From NCBI RefSeq assembly GCF_003387075.1, contig NZ_QUMQ01000001.1, positions 2,790,001 to 2,854,000 of the forward strand: a DNA stretch of 64,000 nt. The letters are read 5' to 3'. The notes under the pieces are model-generated. The model had not been told where the DNA came from. It saw only the letters and a program-made list of their open reading frames with translations, and ran no database searches. The position numbers and the translations under genes were made by a program. Each line of letters opens with the position of its first letter. Within the stretch, counting starts at the first letter, position 1. Shown piece after piece: positions 43,253 to 51,675 of the stretch. The stretch is from Asanoa ferruginea (GTDB lineage Bacteria; Actinomycetota; Actinomycetes; Mycobacteriales; Micromonosporaceae).

Positions 43253-45352
43253 TCAGCTGGCCGCCGCCGCCAAACGCTTCAGGGCGCCGACGGCGACGTC
43301 CTGGCGGGTCGTATACCAGAACGGGGGCAGCGACTTGCGCAGGAAGGCCCCGTAGCCGCGGGCCGTCTCCAGGCGCGAGTCGAGGACGGCGACCACGCCC
43401 TTGTCGCCGTGTGACCGGATCAGCCGGCCCGCGCCCTGGGCCAGCCGGATCGCGGCGATCGGCACGCTGACCGCGGCGAAGCCGGAACCGCCGGTCGCGT
43501 CGACCGCTGCCGCCCGGGCCGCGGCCAGCGGCTCGTCGGGGCGAGGGAAGGGCAGCCGGTCGATCACTACCAACTGGCAGGCGTCGCCCGGCACGTCGAC
43601 GCCCTGCCAGAGCGACATGACGCCGAACAGGCAGCTTGGCTTGTCTTCGCGGAACTTGCGGACCAGCAGCGGCAGCGACTCGTCGCCCTGGAGGAGCACC
43701 GGCAGGTCGGTGCGGGCCCGGACCAGCTCGGCCGCCTGCTGGGCGGCCCGGCGGGAGGAGAACAGCCCGAGCGTGCGACCGCCAAGCGACTCGACCAGCG
43801 TGATCAGCTCTTCGCCGGCCTGGGCGGGCAGCCCGGACGCGGCCGGCCGGGGCAGGTGGGCGGCGACGTAGAGGATGCCCTGGCGTTCGTATTCGAACGG
43901 CGAGCCGACGTCGAGCGACCGCCAGCCGGGACCCCCCAGCTCGGCGACCTCGCCGGCCGCGGTGGACAGGTTGGGGGAGCGGGTCGCGGTGGTGGCCGCC
44001 GATGCCGCTGCGGCCGGGGTGCGCGGCGCGGGCACGGTCGCGCCCGGCAGGCCCAGCGCCCGGGCCACCGTGTCGAAGCGCCCGCCGAGGGCCAGCGTCG
44101 CCGAGGTCGCCACGACCGTGCGCTCGTCGTAGAGGTGAGTGGCCAGGGTGCCGGCCACCGACAGCGGGGCCACCACCAGCGCCCGCCGGCCGGCGCCGGG
44201 GCGCTCGGGCTTCTCCACCCAGGCCACGTCGTGCTCGTTCTCTTCGAGGAGCCGCTGCGCGGTCTTGGAGATGTCGTCGACCAGCGCCTTGGCCTGCTGC
44301 TTGCGGACCGGGTCGGGGTCGTCGGACTTGATGTCGCCGATCTTGTCGAGCGCTCGCCGGGTGGCGGCGTCGAGCAGCGTGCAGGCCTCGCGCAGCGGGT
44401 CGGGCAGGCCGTCGACGATCCGCCCGGCCGGCGCCTCGGCCAGGCCGACGGCCAGCGCGTCGCCGGCTTCGAGCAGCATCTCGGCCAGCTCGGGCTGGAT
44501 GATCGGGCGGGCCCGCCGGGCGGCGCGGTCGATCGACTCGGGGCTCAGCTCGGCCTGCGACGCCGAGGAGACCCGATCGGCCAGCTCGTGTGCCTCGTCG
44601 ATGACCAGCAGCTTGTGTGGCGGCACGATGTGGCGGCCGGCCAGCATGTCGACGGCCAGCAGGCTGTGGTTGGTGATCACGATGTCGGCCTCGCGAGCGC
44701 GCACCCGGGACGCCTCGGCGAAGCACTCGGTGCCGTAGGGGCAGCGCTGCGCCCCCACGCACTCGCGGGCCGGCATCGAGACCTGCTTCCAGGCCTGGTC
44801 GTCGACGCCCGGGTCGAGCTCGTCGCGGTCGCCGGTGGCGGTCTCCATCGCCCATTCCTGTAGGCGCAGCACCTGCTTGCCCAGCCGGCCGGCCTCGCCG
44901 AGCCACTTGACCGGCGCGGCCGCGGCCGGAGCCGGATTGTCGAAGAGCGTGTCCTCGGGCTCTTCTTCGGCCGAGTTTTCCAGCCGGGCCAGGCACAGGT
45001 AGTGATGGCGTCCTTTGAGGACGGCGAACGTGGGCCGACGACCGAGCACCGGCTCGACCGCGTCGGCGAGCCGGGGCATGTCGTGGTCGACCAGTTGCGA
45101 CTGGAGCGCCAGGGTGGCGGTCGAGATGACCACCGGGCCGTCGACGGTCAGCGCCGGCGCCAGGTAGGCCAGTGACTTGCCGGTGCCGGTGCCGGCCTGC
45201 ACCAGCAGGTGGTCGCCGGAGCTCAGGCTCTCGGCGATCGCGGCGGTCATCTGCTGTTGACCCGGCCGGGCCGCCCCGCCGGGAACCGCGCCGACGGCGG
45301 CCGTGAGCAATGCCTCGGCGGACGGACGGGTGCGGGCTGACGAGGTCACCGT
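43253..45352 (-). CDS. dinG: DinG-type ATP-dependent helicase
   Basis: A 699-residue superfamily-2 helicase related to DinG/XPD. Visible motifs: Walker A LVQAGTGTGKS, the iron-sulfur-type cysteine cluster region (ARECVGAQRCPYGTECFAEA), LLVIDEAHELAD as the DEAH box, and QGAGRLIRSHGDKGVV as motif VI. The GTG at 45352 is preferred; a further GTG at 45394 adds 14 residues without a ribosome site. It likely unwinds DNA:DNA or R-loop structures during repair. The 3' end abuts the tandem repeat array. Confidence 0.88.
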   Translation of the reverse strand, partial: TVTSSARTRPSAEALLTAAVGAVPGGAARPGQQQMTAAIAESLSSGDHLLVQAGTGTGKSLAYLAPALTVDGPVVISTATLALQSQLVDHDMPRLADAVEPVLGRRPTFAVLKGRHHYLCLARLENSAEEEPEDTLFDNPAPAAAAPVKWLGEAGRLGKQVLRLQEWAMETATGDRDELDPGVDDQAWKQVSMPARECVGAQRCPYGTECFAEASRVRAREADIVITNHSLLAVDMLAGRHIVPPHKLLVIDEAHELADRVSSASQAELSPESIDRAARRARPIIQPELAEMLLEAGDALAVGLAEAPAGRIVDGLPDPLREACTLLDAATRRALDKIGDIKSDDPDPVRKQQAKALVDDISKTAQRLLEENEHDVAWVEKPERPGAGRRALVVAPLSVAGTLATHLYDERTVVATSATLALGGRFDTVARALGLPGATVPAPRTPAAAASAATTATRSPNLSTAAGEVAELGGPGWRSLDVGSPFEYERQGILYVAAHLPRPAASGLPAQAGEELITLVESLGGRTLGLFSSRRAAQQAAELVRARTDLPVLLQGDESLPLLVRKFREDKPSCLFGVMSLWQGVDVPGDACQLVVIDRLPFPRPDEPLAAARAAAVDATGGSGFAAVSVPIAAIRLAQGAGRLIRSHGDKGVVAVLDSRLETARGYGAFLRKSLPPFWYTTRQDVAVGALKRLAAAAS

Positions 45353-45450
45353 GCGACGGTACCCGTACCCCCCGACCAAACCTGTTGGCGCCACGTGCCG
45401 TTAACCCACTGACGCGAGAGCGGTTACCCCGGATCGGTTAGGGTGTCTGC

Positions 45451-45954
45451 GTGCCGAGCGACATCGTCCGGGTGGTCTACCGCAAATATGACGGATCCGC
45501 CCACAGGGACTACCCCGCTCGCCGCCTCGCCGAAGACGAGTTGGGTGTGTGGCTGGGGGTGACCCTGGGCACCGAGTCCGTCTACCACGGCCGGGCGTCC
45601 GTGGAGAAGATCCCCTTTGTGCTGCTTGTGCCGCACGACGCCTGGTGGACCGGCATGTTCAACCCCCCGCCCCGGACCAGCGAGGTCTACTGCGACATCA
45701 CCACGCCGGCCCGCTGGCGCGGCGACACCGTGCACCTGATCGACCTCGATCTCGACGTGGTCCGCCGCCGCACGACCGGCACCGTCGAGTTGCGTGACGA
45801 AGACGAGTTCGCCGAGCACCGGGCCCGCTTCGGCTACCCCGCCGACCTGGTCGAGTCGGCCGAGGCGGCGGCGAAGCTGCTCATGCAGGCCCTCGGCGAC
45901 GGCACCGAGCCGTTCGCCACGAGCTACCGCAAATGGCTCGCGCTCGTCGTCTAA
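45451..45954 (+). CDS. DUF402 protein
   Basis: A 167-residue protein of the DUF402 fold: IVRVVYRKYDGSAHRDYPAR, VLLVPHDAWWTGMFN, and VHLIDLDLDVVRRR followed by EDEFAEHRARFGYP. The family includes nucleoside di/triphosphate phosphatases and RNA-binding FAU-1 homologues; the Asp/Glu-rich cluster here is compatible with metal-dependent phosphatase activity. It is divergent from dinG with a 98-bp gap containing the presumed promoters. Confidence 0.82.
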   Translation: MPSDIVRVVYRKYDGSAHRDYPARRLAEDELGVWLGVTLGTESVYHGRASVEKIPFVLLVPHDAWWTGMFNPPPRTSEVYCDITTPARWRGDTVHLIDLDLDVVRRRTTGTVELRDEDEFAEHRARFGYPADLVESAEAAAKLLMQALGDGTEPFATSYRKWLALVV

Positions 45955-46009
45955 GGACGCAGCACCGCCCCGACGCCGGGCACCGCTGACCGGCGGCCCT
46001 GCTTGAGCA

Positions 46010-46431
46010 ACGCCGCCGCGGCCGTGACATCCGGGCCGCGATCAGGCCGGCGACCGCCGGCGTCGCGCACGACATGCCACTCCAACTCCCTGAGCAGGCC
46101 GTCGCGCGGGCCGGGGCCGCCCGCGACCTGTTCCGCGCGCAGGGCCGGGCCCGGTGGCAGGCCCGGGCGTCGTTCGTGTTGTTGCGGGCCGGCTCCGCCA
46201 CCGGTGACCACGATGGACGGTTGCGGTCGGCGGCGCAGCCGGCGCCGCTCCTAGTCGAGCCGCGGTCGCCGAACTCGGCCAGCATCCCGGCCAGATGGGT
46301 GCGCGCCCGGCGGCCGACCGACGGTGAGCTGTTCGCGGTCACCGCGGTCGGCGGTGCTCAGCCCCCGCTGGCGTCCAGCCCGGCCCGGGCAGCTCCGGCC
46401 CTTCGCCAAGCTGTCCGGTGAGGAAGAGGCG
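46010..46431 (+). pseudogene. Decayed gene fragment, possibly a TPR/CHAT-protein remnant
   Basis: The 500 bp between the DUF402 gene and the sigma gene has no intact gene. On the plus strand a frame from about 46071 reads EQAVARAGAARDLFRAQGRA and then WQARASFVLLRA, which resembles tetratricopeptide helices in actinobacterial CHAT-domain proteins, but it has no start, no ribosome site and ends without domain closure. I read this as an eroded remnant. The assignment is weak and rests on pattern memory alone. Confidence 0.35.
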
Positions 46432-46454
46432 GCTGCGGCCGGTTCGATACAGCC

Positions 46455-47405
46455 CTATCGGGGCGGCCACGCGGGTGCGTCTTTGGCGGCGTGCGGGACC
46501 CGGGCCATCTTGTCCGGATTGAGCTGGTTGAAGGCCGCGGTGATCCGGCCGTCTTCGATCGCGAACGAGAGCACCGACCGGAACGGCCGGCCGTCGTGAT
46601 AGGTGGCGTCGAGCAGCACACCGAGGTCGCCGTTCACTTCGACGATCTCCGTGTGTACGTCGGTCGCCTCGGTCGGCATCCGCCGGAGCAGGCCGAGCAC
46701 GAAGCGGGCGACCTGAAGCGCGCCCTCGATCGGCTTGCGCGCGGCGGGGAAATGACCGCCGGAGTCGCCGACGAAGACCACGTCGGGTGCGAGCACCGCC
46801 ATCAGCGTTTCGATGTCACCGGTCTCGGTCGCGCCGACGAACGCCTCGAGCACCCGGCGCTGCTCGGCCGGGCTGGCGGTGTGCCGGGGCGCGCCGTCGT
46901 TGACCGCGCGGCGGGCCCGGGACGCCAACTGGCGGGCGGCCGGCACCGTGGTGCCCAGGGCCGTGGCGATGCCGTCGAACGGCACCTTGAACGCCTCGTG
47001 CAGCACGAACGCCACCCGCTGCTCCGGGGTGAGCCGCTCCAGCACGACCATCAGCGCCATGCCGATCTCGTCGTCGCGTACGACACGTTCGGCGGGGTCG
47101 GGCGCGAAGCTGCCTGGCTCGAGGCGGGTGACCAGCGGCTCCGGCAGCCATTGGCCGGGGTAGGCCTCGCGCCGCACCCTGGCCGAGCGCAGCACGTCGA
47201 GGCAGATCCGGGCGGTCGCCGTGGTCAGCCAGCCACGCAGGTCGCGGATCTCGGCCCGGGCGGCCGGGTCGGCCAGCGCGCTGGAGTAGCGCAGCCAGGC
47301 CTCCTGCACCGCGTCTTCGGCCTCGGCCCGGCTGCCCAGCATCCGGTAGGCGACCGCGGTCAAATGGTCGCGCTCGGCCTCGAAGTCGCTCGCCAGGTCT
47401 TGCAT
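46455..47405 (-). CDS. ECF41-type RNA polymerase sigma factor
   Basis: A 316-residue extracytoplasmic-function sigma factor. Region 2: AYRMLGSRAEAEDAVQEAWLRY. Region 4: LERLTPEQRVAFVLHEAF to the HTH FDGIATALGTTVPAARQLASRARR. A C-terminal SnoaL-like domain of about 130 residues is fused, with the ECF41 hallmarks WLPEP (QWLPEPLVT), a DGGG-like GDSGGHFPA and NPDKM. The C-terminal domain replaces an anti-sigma factor and tunes activity. ECF41 genes usually sit beside a carboxymuconolactone decarboxylase/oxidoreductase/epimerase gene; here the neighbour is a divergent PPK2 gene instead. Confidence 0.9.
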   Translation of the reverse strand: MQDLASDFEAERDHLTAVAYRMLGSRAEAEDAVQEAWLRYSSALADPAARAEIRDLRGWLTTATARICLDVLRSARVRREAYPGQWLPEPLVTRLEPGSFAPDPAERVVRDDEIGMALMVVLERLTPEQRVAFVLHEAFKVPFDGIATALGTTVPAARQLASRARRAVNDGAPRHTASPAEQRRVLEAFVGATETGDIETLMAVLAPDVVFVGDSGGHFPAARKPIEGALQVARFVLGLLRRMPTEATDVHTEIVEVNGDLGVLLDATYHDGRPFRSVLSFAIEDGRITAAFNQLNPDKMARVPHAAKDAPAWPPR

Positions 47406-47481
47406 GCAGGCCTCCCCTTGTGGGCATTCTGCCAGCGTCGGCATTGCCGCCGGCGGCCGCTGTAGCACCGGGAGTGACCGA

Positions 47482-48357
47482 ATGCCAGATATGCGGAGCC
47501 TGTTGCGGGTGGGGTCCGAGGGCCCCGATGTCCCGGTCGACCTGACCGCGATCGACCCACAGTCGACGCCCGGCCTGCCCGGCCGCAAGGTCACCGGCAG
47601 CGACCCCAAGCTCTGGGCGCGCGGTGAGGTCGAGCGGATCGGCGCCGAACTCGCCACCCAGCAGGAGATGCTCTTCGCGCAGGGCACCGTCGAGCCCGAG
47701 TTGGGCCGGTCGGTGCTGCTGGTGCTCCAGGCGATGGACTGCGGCGGCAAGGACGGCGCGGTGAAGCGGGTCGCGGGCGCGATGAACCCGCTGGGCCTGC
47801 ACATCAAGGCCTTCGGTCCGCCGACCCCGGAGGAGCGGCGGCACGACTTCCTCTGGCGCATCCGCAAGGCCCTGCCGCCGGCCGGCTACGTGGGCGTGTT
47901 CAACCGGTCGCACTACGAAGACGTACTCGTCGTACGCGTGATGGGGCTGGCTCCTGAATCGGTTTGGCGCCCCCGCTACAAGAAGATCAACGACTTTGAG
48001 CGCCGGCTCGTCGACTCCGGCACCGCAGTGGTCAAGGTCATGCTGCACATCTCCCACGACGAGCAGCGCGAGCGGCTCCTGTCGCGGCTCGACGACCCGA
48101 CCAAGCAGTGGAAGTTCAACCCCGACGACCTCGAGGCCCGCGCGAGATGGGACGACTACCAGGAGGCGTACGCGGAAGCCCTGGCTCGCTGCTCCGACGC
48201 CGCGCCGTGGCACGTGTTGCCGGCCAACCGGAAGTGGTATCGGGACTGGGCGCTGGCCCACCTGCTCCGCGAGACGTTCGCCGACCTCAAGCTCAGTTAC
48301 CCCAAGCCGGAGTACGACGTGGATGCGCAGCGCCGTCGGTTGGAAGCGGACGGTTGA
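47482..48357 (+). CDS. ppk2: PPK2-family polyphosphate kinase
   Basis: A 291-residue single-domain PPK2 enzyme: Walker A-like VLQAMDCGGKDGAVKRV, lid-region NRSHYEDVLVVRV, DFERRLVDSGTAVVKVMLHI and DPTKQWKFNPDDLEAR, ending near WYRDWALAHLL. It transfers phosphate between polyphosphate and nucleotides; the class (ADP or NMP as acceptor) is not settled from sequence. The ATG at 47482 has GGGAG about 7 nt upstream. It is followed by a PHO box and a phosphate uptake operon, so the locus handles phosphate storage and supply. Confidence 0.9.
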   Translation: MPDMRSLLRVGSEGPDVPVDLTAIDPQSTPGLPGRKVTGSDPKLWARGEVERIGAELATQQEMLFAQGTVEPELGRSVLLVLQAMDCGGKDGAVKRVAGAMNPLGLHIKAFGPPTPEERRHDFLWRIRKALPPAGYVGVFNRSHYEDVLVVRVMGLAPESVWRPRYKKINDFERRLVDSGTAVVKVMLHISHDEQRERLLSRLDDPTKQWKFNPDDLEARARWDDYQEAYAEALARCSDAAPWHVLPANRKWYRDWALAHLLRETFADLKLSYPKPEYDVDAQRRRLEADG

Positions 48358-48361
48358 TCTA

Positions 48362-48379
48362 GGTGAACAAAAGGTGAAC
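48362..48379 (+). promoter_or_regulatory. PHO box (PhoP direct repeats)
   Basis: GGTGAAC at 48362-48368 and 48373-48379, an 11-bp period, reading GTTCACC on the other strand, as in actinobacterial PhoP sites. It lies 130 bp before the PhoU-like/pit operon and directly at the ppk2 stop. PhoP control of phosphate uptake here is inferred from the repeat. Confidence 0.7.
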
Positions 48380-48508
48380 GGCAGGTTGCGGTCGAGCAGA
48401 CCTCGGTAGCCCGGCGAAACAACCGTTCAGAGATTTTCTAACATTCGGCGAACGCGTTCCCCGGATGGCGCGTCCGGACACCCCCTTCGACGCGACGAGG
48501 TCCGTGCC

Positions 48509-49135
48509 GTGAAGTTCTCTTTCCGTCCAACCGACGGCGTCTTCTACGAGCTGTTCAGCAGAGCCGCCGACAACCATGTGAAGGGCACCGAGCTCCTGCA
48601 GGAGCTGGCGCTGCCCGGTGTCGACGTGCAGTCGGTCAGCGAGCGGCTGACCGAGGTCGAGCACGACAGCGACCAGATCACCCACGATCTCTACCAGAAG
48701 ATCAACTCGACGTTCGTGACGCCGTTCGACCGGGAAGACATCTACCGGCTCGGCTCGCTGCTCGACGACGTGATGGACCATCTGGAAGCCGTCGGCAACC
48801 TGCTCTACCTCTACGGGCTGACCAAGCTGCCGTCGCTGCCCCGGGAGATGCACGAGCTGGTCAACGTGCTCGACCAGCAGGCCAAGCTGACGGCCGAGGC
48901 GATGCCCCGGCTCAAGTCGATGAAAGACCTCGAGGACTACTGGATCGAGTGCAACCGGCTCGAGAACGAGGGCGACCAGGCCTACCGGATGCTGCTGGTC
49001 CGGCTCTTCTCCGGTGAGTACGACGCGCTGACCGTGCTGAAGATGAAGGAGGTCGCCGACGAACTGGAGGCCGCCTGCGACGCCTTCGAGCACGTGGCCA
49101 ACACCGTTCAGACGATCTCTGTCAAGGAATCCTGA
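48509..49135 (+). CDS. PhoU-like (DUF47) Pit accessory protein
   Basis: A 208-residue all-helical protein: FYELFSRAADNHVKGTELLQ and EHDSDQITHDLYQKINSTF, with DREDIYRLGSLLDDVMDHLE, are typical of DUF47/PhoU-related partners of Pit transporters. Conserved Glu/Asp/His clusters would bind metal. GTG start with GAGG 10 nt upstream. It ends 4 bp before the pit gene and probably regulates its activity. Confidence 0.9.
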   Translation: MKFSFRPTDGVFYELFSRAADNHVKGTELLQELALPGVDVQSVSERLTEVEHDSDQITHDLYQKINSTFVTPFDREDIYRLGSLLDDVMDHLEAVGNLLYLYGLTKLPSLPREMHELVNVLDQQAKLTAEAMPRLKSMKDLEDYWIECNRLENEGDQAYRMLLVRLFSGEYDALTVLKMKEVADELEAACDAFEHVANTVQTISVKES

Positions 49136-49139
49136 ACCG

Positions 49140-50141
49140 TTGGACGCCCCCCTCATCGCCGTGCTCGCGGTGATCGTCATCGCGCTCGCGTTCGACTACA
49201 CGAACGGCTTCCACGACGCCGCCAACGCCATCGCCACCAGCGTCTCGACTCGGGCGCTGACCCCAGGCGTGGCGCTGCTGATGGCCGCGATCGGCAACTT
49301 CATCGGCGCCCACTTCGGCGAAAAGGTCGCCAAAACCGTCGGCAGCGGCCTGGTCAACTTGCCAACCGGCTCGGCCAGCCTGGGCGTGGTCTTCGCCGGC
49401 GTGGCCGGCGCGATCGTCTGGAACCTGATCACCTGGTACTTCGGCCTGCCCTCATCCTCATCGCACGCCCTGATCGGCGGTCTCGTCGGCGCCACCCTCG
49501 CCGCCTCCGGCACGGTCCTGTGGGCCAAGGTCATGGAGAGCGTCGTGCTGCCGATGGTCCTGTCGCCGCTGGTCGGCTTCGCCCTCGGCTACCTGGTCAT
49601 GATGCTGATCCGGTTCATCTTCCGGAACGGCCAGCCGAGCAAGCTGAATCGTGGCTTCCGCTGGGCCCAGACCGTGTCGGCCGCCGCGATGTCAGTCGGT
49701 CACGGCATGCAGGACGCGGCCAAGACGATCGGCATCATCGTTTTGGCGCTCTATGTCGGTGGGCACCAGGGGTCTACCAGCACTATTCCGGAGTGGGCGT
49801 TTTGGACGTCGGCTTCGGTGTTGGCGCTGGGGACGTATGCGGGTGGGTGGCGGATCATTCGCACGTTGGGGCGTCGGATCATCCACCTTGGGCCGCCTGA
49901 AGGATTTGCCGCCGAGACGGTGGCCAGTGGGGTGCTCTATTTCAATGCTCTCGTGCTTGGTGCGCCGATCTCGACGACCCACACGATCACCTCGGCGATC
50001 ATGGGTGTTGGTGCGACCAAGAAGCTGTCCGCGGTTCGGTGGGGGGTGGCGGGGAACATCGTCGGGGCGTGGATCCTGACGTTCCCTGCGGCTGGGGCGA
50101 TGGCGGCGCTTACCTACTTTGCTGTGCGGCCTCTGTTCTGA
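49140..50141 (+). CDS. pitA: Low-affinity inorganic phosphate transporter, Pit family
   Basis: A 333-residue membrane protein. ALAFDYTNGFHDAANAIATSV is the Pit N-terminal signature and VLGAPISTTHTITSAIMGVGA the C-terminal duplicate. About ten membrane segments are present. It imports phosphate as a metal-phosphate complex driven by proton symport. The TTG at 49140 has AAGGAATCC upstream and follows the PhoU-like gene by 4 bp. Codon bias shifts to lower GC after about 49740, with many GGG/TTG codons, although the frame remains intact. Confidence 0.93.
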   Translation: MDAPLIAVLAVIVIALAFDYTNGFHDAANAIATSVSTRALTPGVALLMAAIGNFIGAHFGEKVAKTVGSGLVNLPTGSASLGVVFAGVAGAIVWNLITWYFGLPSSSSHALIGGLVGATLAASGTVLWAKVMESVVLPMVLSPLVGFALGYLVMMLIRFIFRNGQPSKLNRGFRWAQTVSAAAMSVGHGMQDAAKTIGIIVLALYVGGHQGSTSTIPEWAFWTSASVLALGTYAGGWRIIRTLGRRIIHLGPPEGFAAETVASGVLYFNALVLGAPISTTHTITSAIMGVGATKKLSAVRWGVAGNIVGAWILTFPAAGAMAALTYFAVRPLF

Positions 50142-50148
50142 GGTTTTT

Positions 50149-50216
50149 GGGGCTTTGCCCCTTGCCCCTTTCGGGGCTTTGCCCCGGACCCCACCGGGGC
50201 GCTGCCCCGGACCCGG
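50149..50216 (+). terminator. Cluster of short GGGGC-loop-GCCCC hairpins after pit
   Basis: Three adjacent stems (GGGGC-TTT-GCCCC at 50149-50161, a second at 50172-50186, and CCGGGGC-GCT-GCCCCGG at 50194-50210) follow the pit stop at 8 bp. GC-rich stems with TTTTT just before the first suggest transcription termination for the Pit operon. Confidence 0.5.
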
Positions 50217-50243
50217 CCGCTCTAAAGAGATGCCAGCCGTCTG

Positions 50244-50386
50244 GGGGCGGATCTCCTCGTCGGGCTTCGCTTAGGGCACCAGGATCTCCGGATGGGGACA
50301 AGGTCGTTCGTCCAGTAGGGCGCTCCACCTTGTCCCCATCCGGAGATCCTGGTCATTGGGCTACGCCCGACGAGGAGATCCGCCCC
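50244..50386. repeat. 143-bp interrupted palindrome
   Basis: Outer arms GGGGCGGATCTCC... (50244-50265, 22 bp) pair perfectly with 50365-50386, and inner arms (50278-50304, 27 bp, starting ACCAGGATCTCC) pair perfectly with 50327-50353. They are separated by short unmatched stretches of 11-12 bp and a 22-nt loop. No transposase or target duplication is evident. It may be a MITE-like element or a cruciform-forming site. Confidence 0.95.
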
Positions 50387-50464
50387 TGGGTGCGGCTTTG
50401 TGTGTGGTTCTGCTTAGCCCTGCCCGACTGTGCGGGCCGTCCGTCGCCAGCACAGCGCTGACCA

Positions 50465-51440
50465 CGAGCACCGGCGGCTGCCGCGCCGCGTTGGCGGCGC
50501 GTCACGCAGACCGCGCGCTCCAACGGTCGCCGCGCCGCGACGCGCCCGAGCGCGACGCGCCGCGAATGCGGCGGCGACCAAGCGCTCCGACGGCTGCAGC
50601 ATCGCGTTCGCGGCGTGTCGCGCCTGCCGCGCCGGCCACGCGCGTCGGAGGCTGCCAGGCGGCCGCGCCCGCGTGCGACGCGCCGCGAATGCGGCGGCGA
50701 CCAAGCGCTCCGACGGCTACAGCACCGCGTTCGCGGCGTGTCGCGCCGAGCCGCGCTGGCCACGCGCCTCGGAGGCTGCCGCGCCGCGTTCGCGGCGTGT
50801 CGCCCGTGTCGCGCCGACCAAGCGCTTCGAGGGTCTGCCACGCCGGGTTCGCAGCGTGTCGCGCTTGCCGCACCGGCCGGGAGGCTGCCGGGCGGCGCCG
50901 GCAATGCGTTCCGACGGTTTGCCGCGCCGCGTTCGCGGCGTGTCGCCCGTGTCGCGCCGACCACATGCTTCGGAGGCTGCCGGGCGGCGCTGGCCGCGTG
51001 CTTCGGAGGCTGCCGGGCGGCGCTGGCCATGCGCTCCGACGGTTGCGGCGCCGGGTCCGGGGCGTGCGGCGCCGGCCGTGTGCTCTGGCGGCTGGGGGCG
51101 GCGCTGGCTAAGTGCTTCGGAGGCTGCCGGGCGGCGCCGGCCATGCCATCCGACGGTTGCCGAGACGGTCCGAGGCGCGCGGCGCCGGCCACGCGCTCCG
51201 GAGGCCTCCGGGCTGCGCCGGCCACGCGCTCCGGAGGCCTCCGGGCTGCGCCGGCCACGGGCTCCGGAGGCTGCCAGGCGGCGCCATGCGCTCCGGCGGT
51301 TGGCGCGTCGGGTCCGCGGCGCCTCGCGCGCGTGCCGCGCGGGCCGCGTGCTTCGGCGGCTGCGCGGAGGCGCCGGCCACGCGCTTCGGAGGCTGCCGCG
51401 CCGCTTTGTCGGCGTGTCGCGCGGCGCCGCGCCGGTGGCG
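50465..51440. repeat. About 1 kb of degenerate GC-rich repeats, partly with a 33-bp period
   Basis: There are no supported genes. Near-identical copies of a 73-bp segment lie at 50552-50624 and 50675-50747 (two mismatches), and an exact 43-bp duplicate at 50778-50820 and 50921-50963. CGGAGGCTGCCGGGCGGCG recurs at 50971, 51004 and 51118. A 33-bp unit is tandem at 51193-51225 and 51226-51258. Several frames stay open only because stops are rare in such DNA. Confidence 0.85.
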
Positions 51441-51443
51441 GTG

Positions 51444-51493
51444 AGATCTAGGAAAATTCTGGTAGCCCTAGCTACCAGAATTTTCCTAGATCT
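51444..51493. repeat. Perfect 50-bp palindrome (23-bp arms)
   Basis: AGATCTAGGAAAATTCTGG... (51444-51466) and its exact complement (51471-51493) flank a 4-nt loop CCTA. The arms are AT-rich. It lies between the ends of the rightward pit gene and the leftward gene at 51676 and may be a bidirectional terminator. The remaining gap to 51675 has TGCAAACGATCA twice (51608-51619, 51650-51661) and an inverted copy of the same motif at 51512-51527. Confidence 0.95.
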
Positions 51494-51675
51494 ACTCGAT
51501 CGGGGCGTTGGGCTTGATCGTCTGCACGCGATCTGCGCCATCCGCGACTCAAACCATGATCATGTGTGTCAGGTCTGCACGACACGCCGCCCACCATCTC
51601 GATGAGGTGCAAACGATCAAGCGAGCCCTACGGGCCGTTGCCGACTAGTTGCAAACGATCACCGGACACCTGACG

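Noticed and set aside
41868..44996. A 1042-codon open frame on the minus strand
   Set aside because: It runs antisense to the AI-2E-type gene, through the tandem repeats and out of frame with dinG. The composition (Arg/Gly/Pro/Ala runs) is that of a shadow frame.
50142..50243. GGGGC/GCCCC stems as an insertion-sequence end
   Set aside because: Short repeated stems directly after the pit stop fit termination; no transposase or target duplication is visible.
50353..51605. Long open frames on both strands across the repeat region
   Set aside because: All are Arg/Ala/Pro-rich, overlap each other on both strands, lack ribosome sites and contain shifting repeats. Absence of stops follows from the very high GC content.
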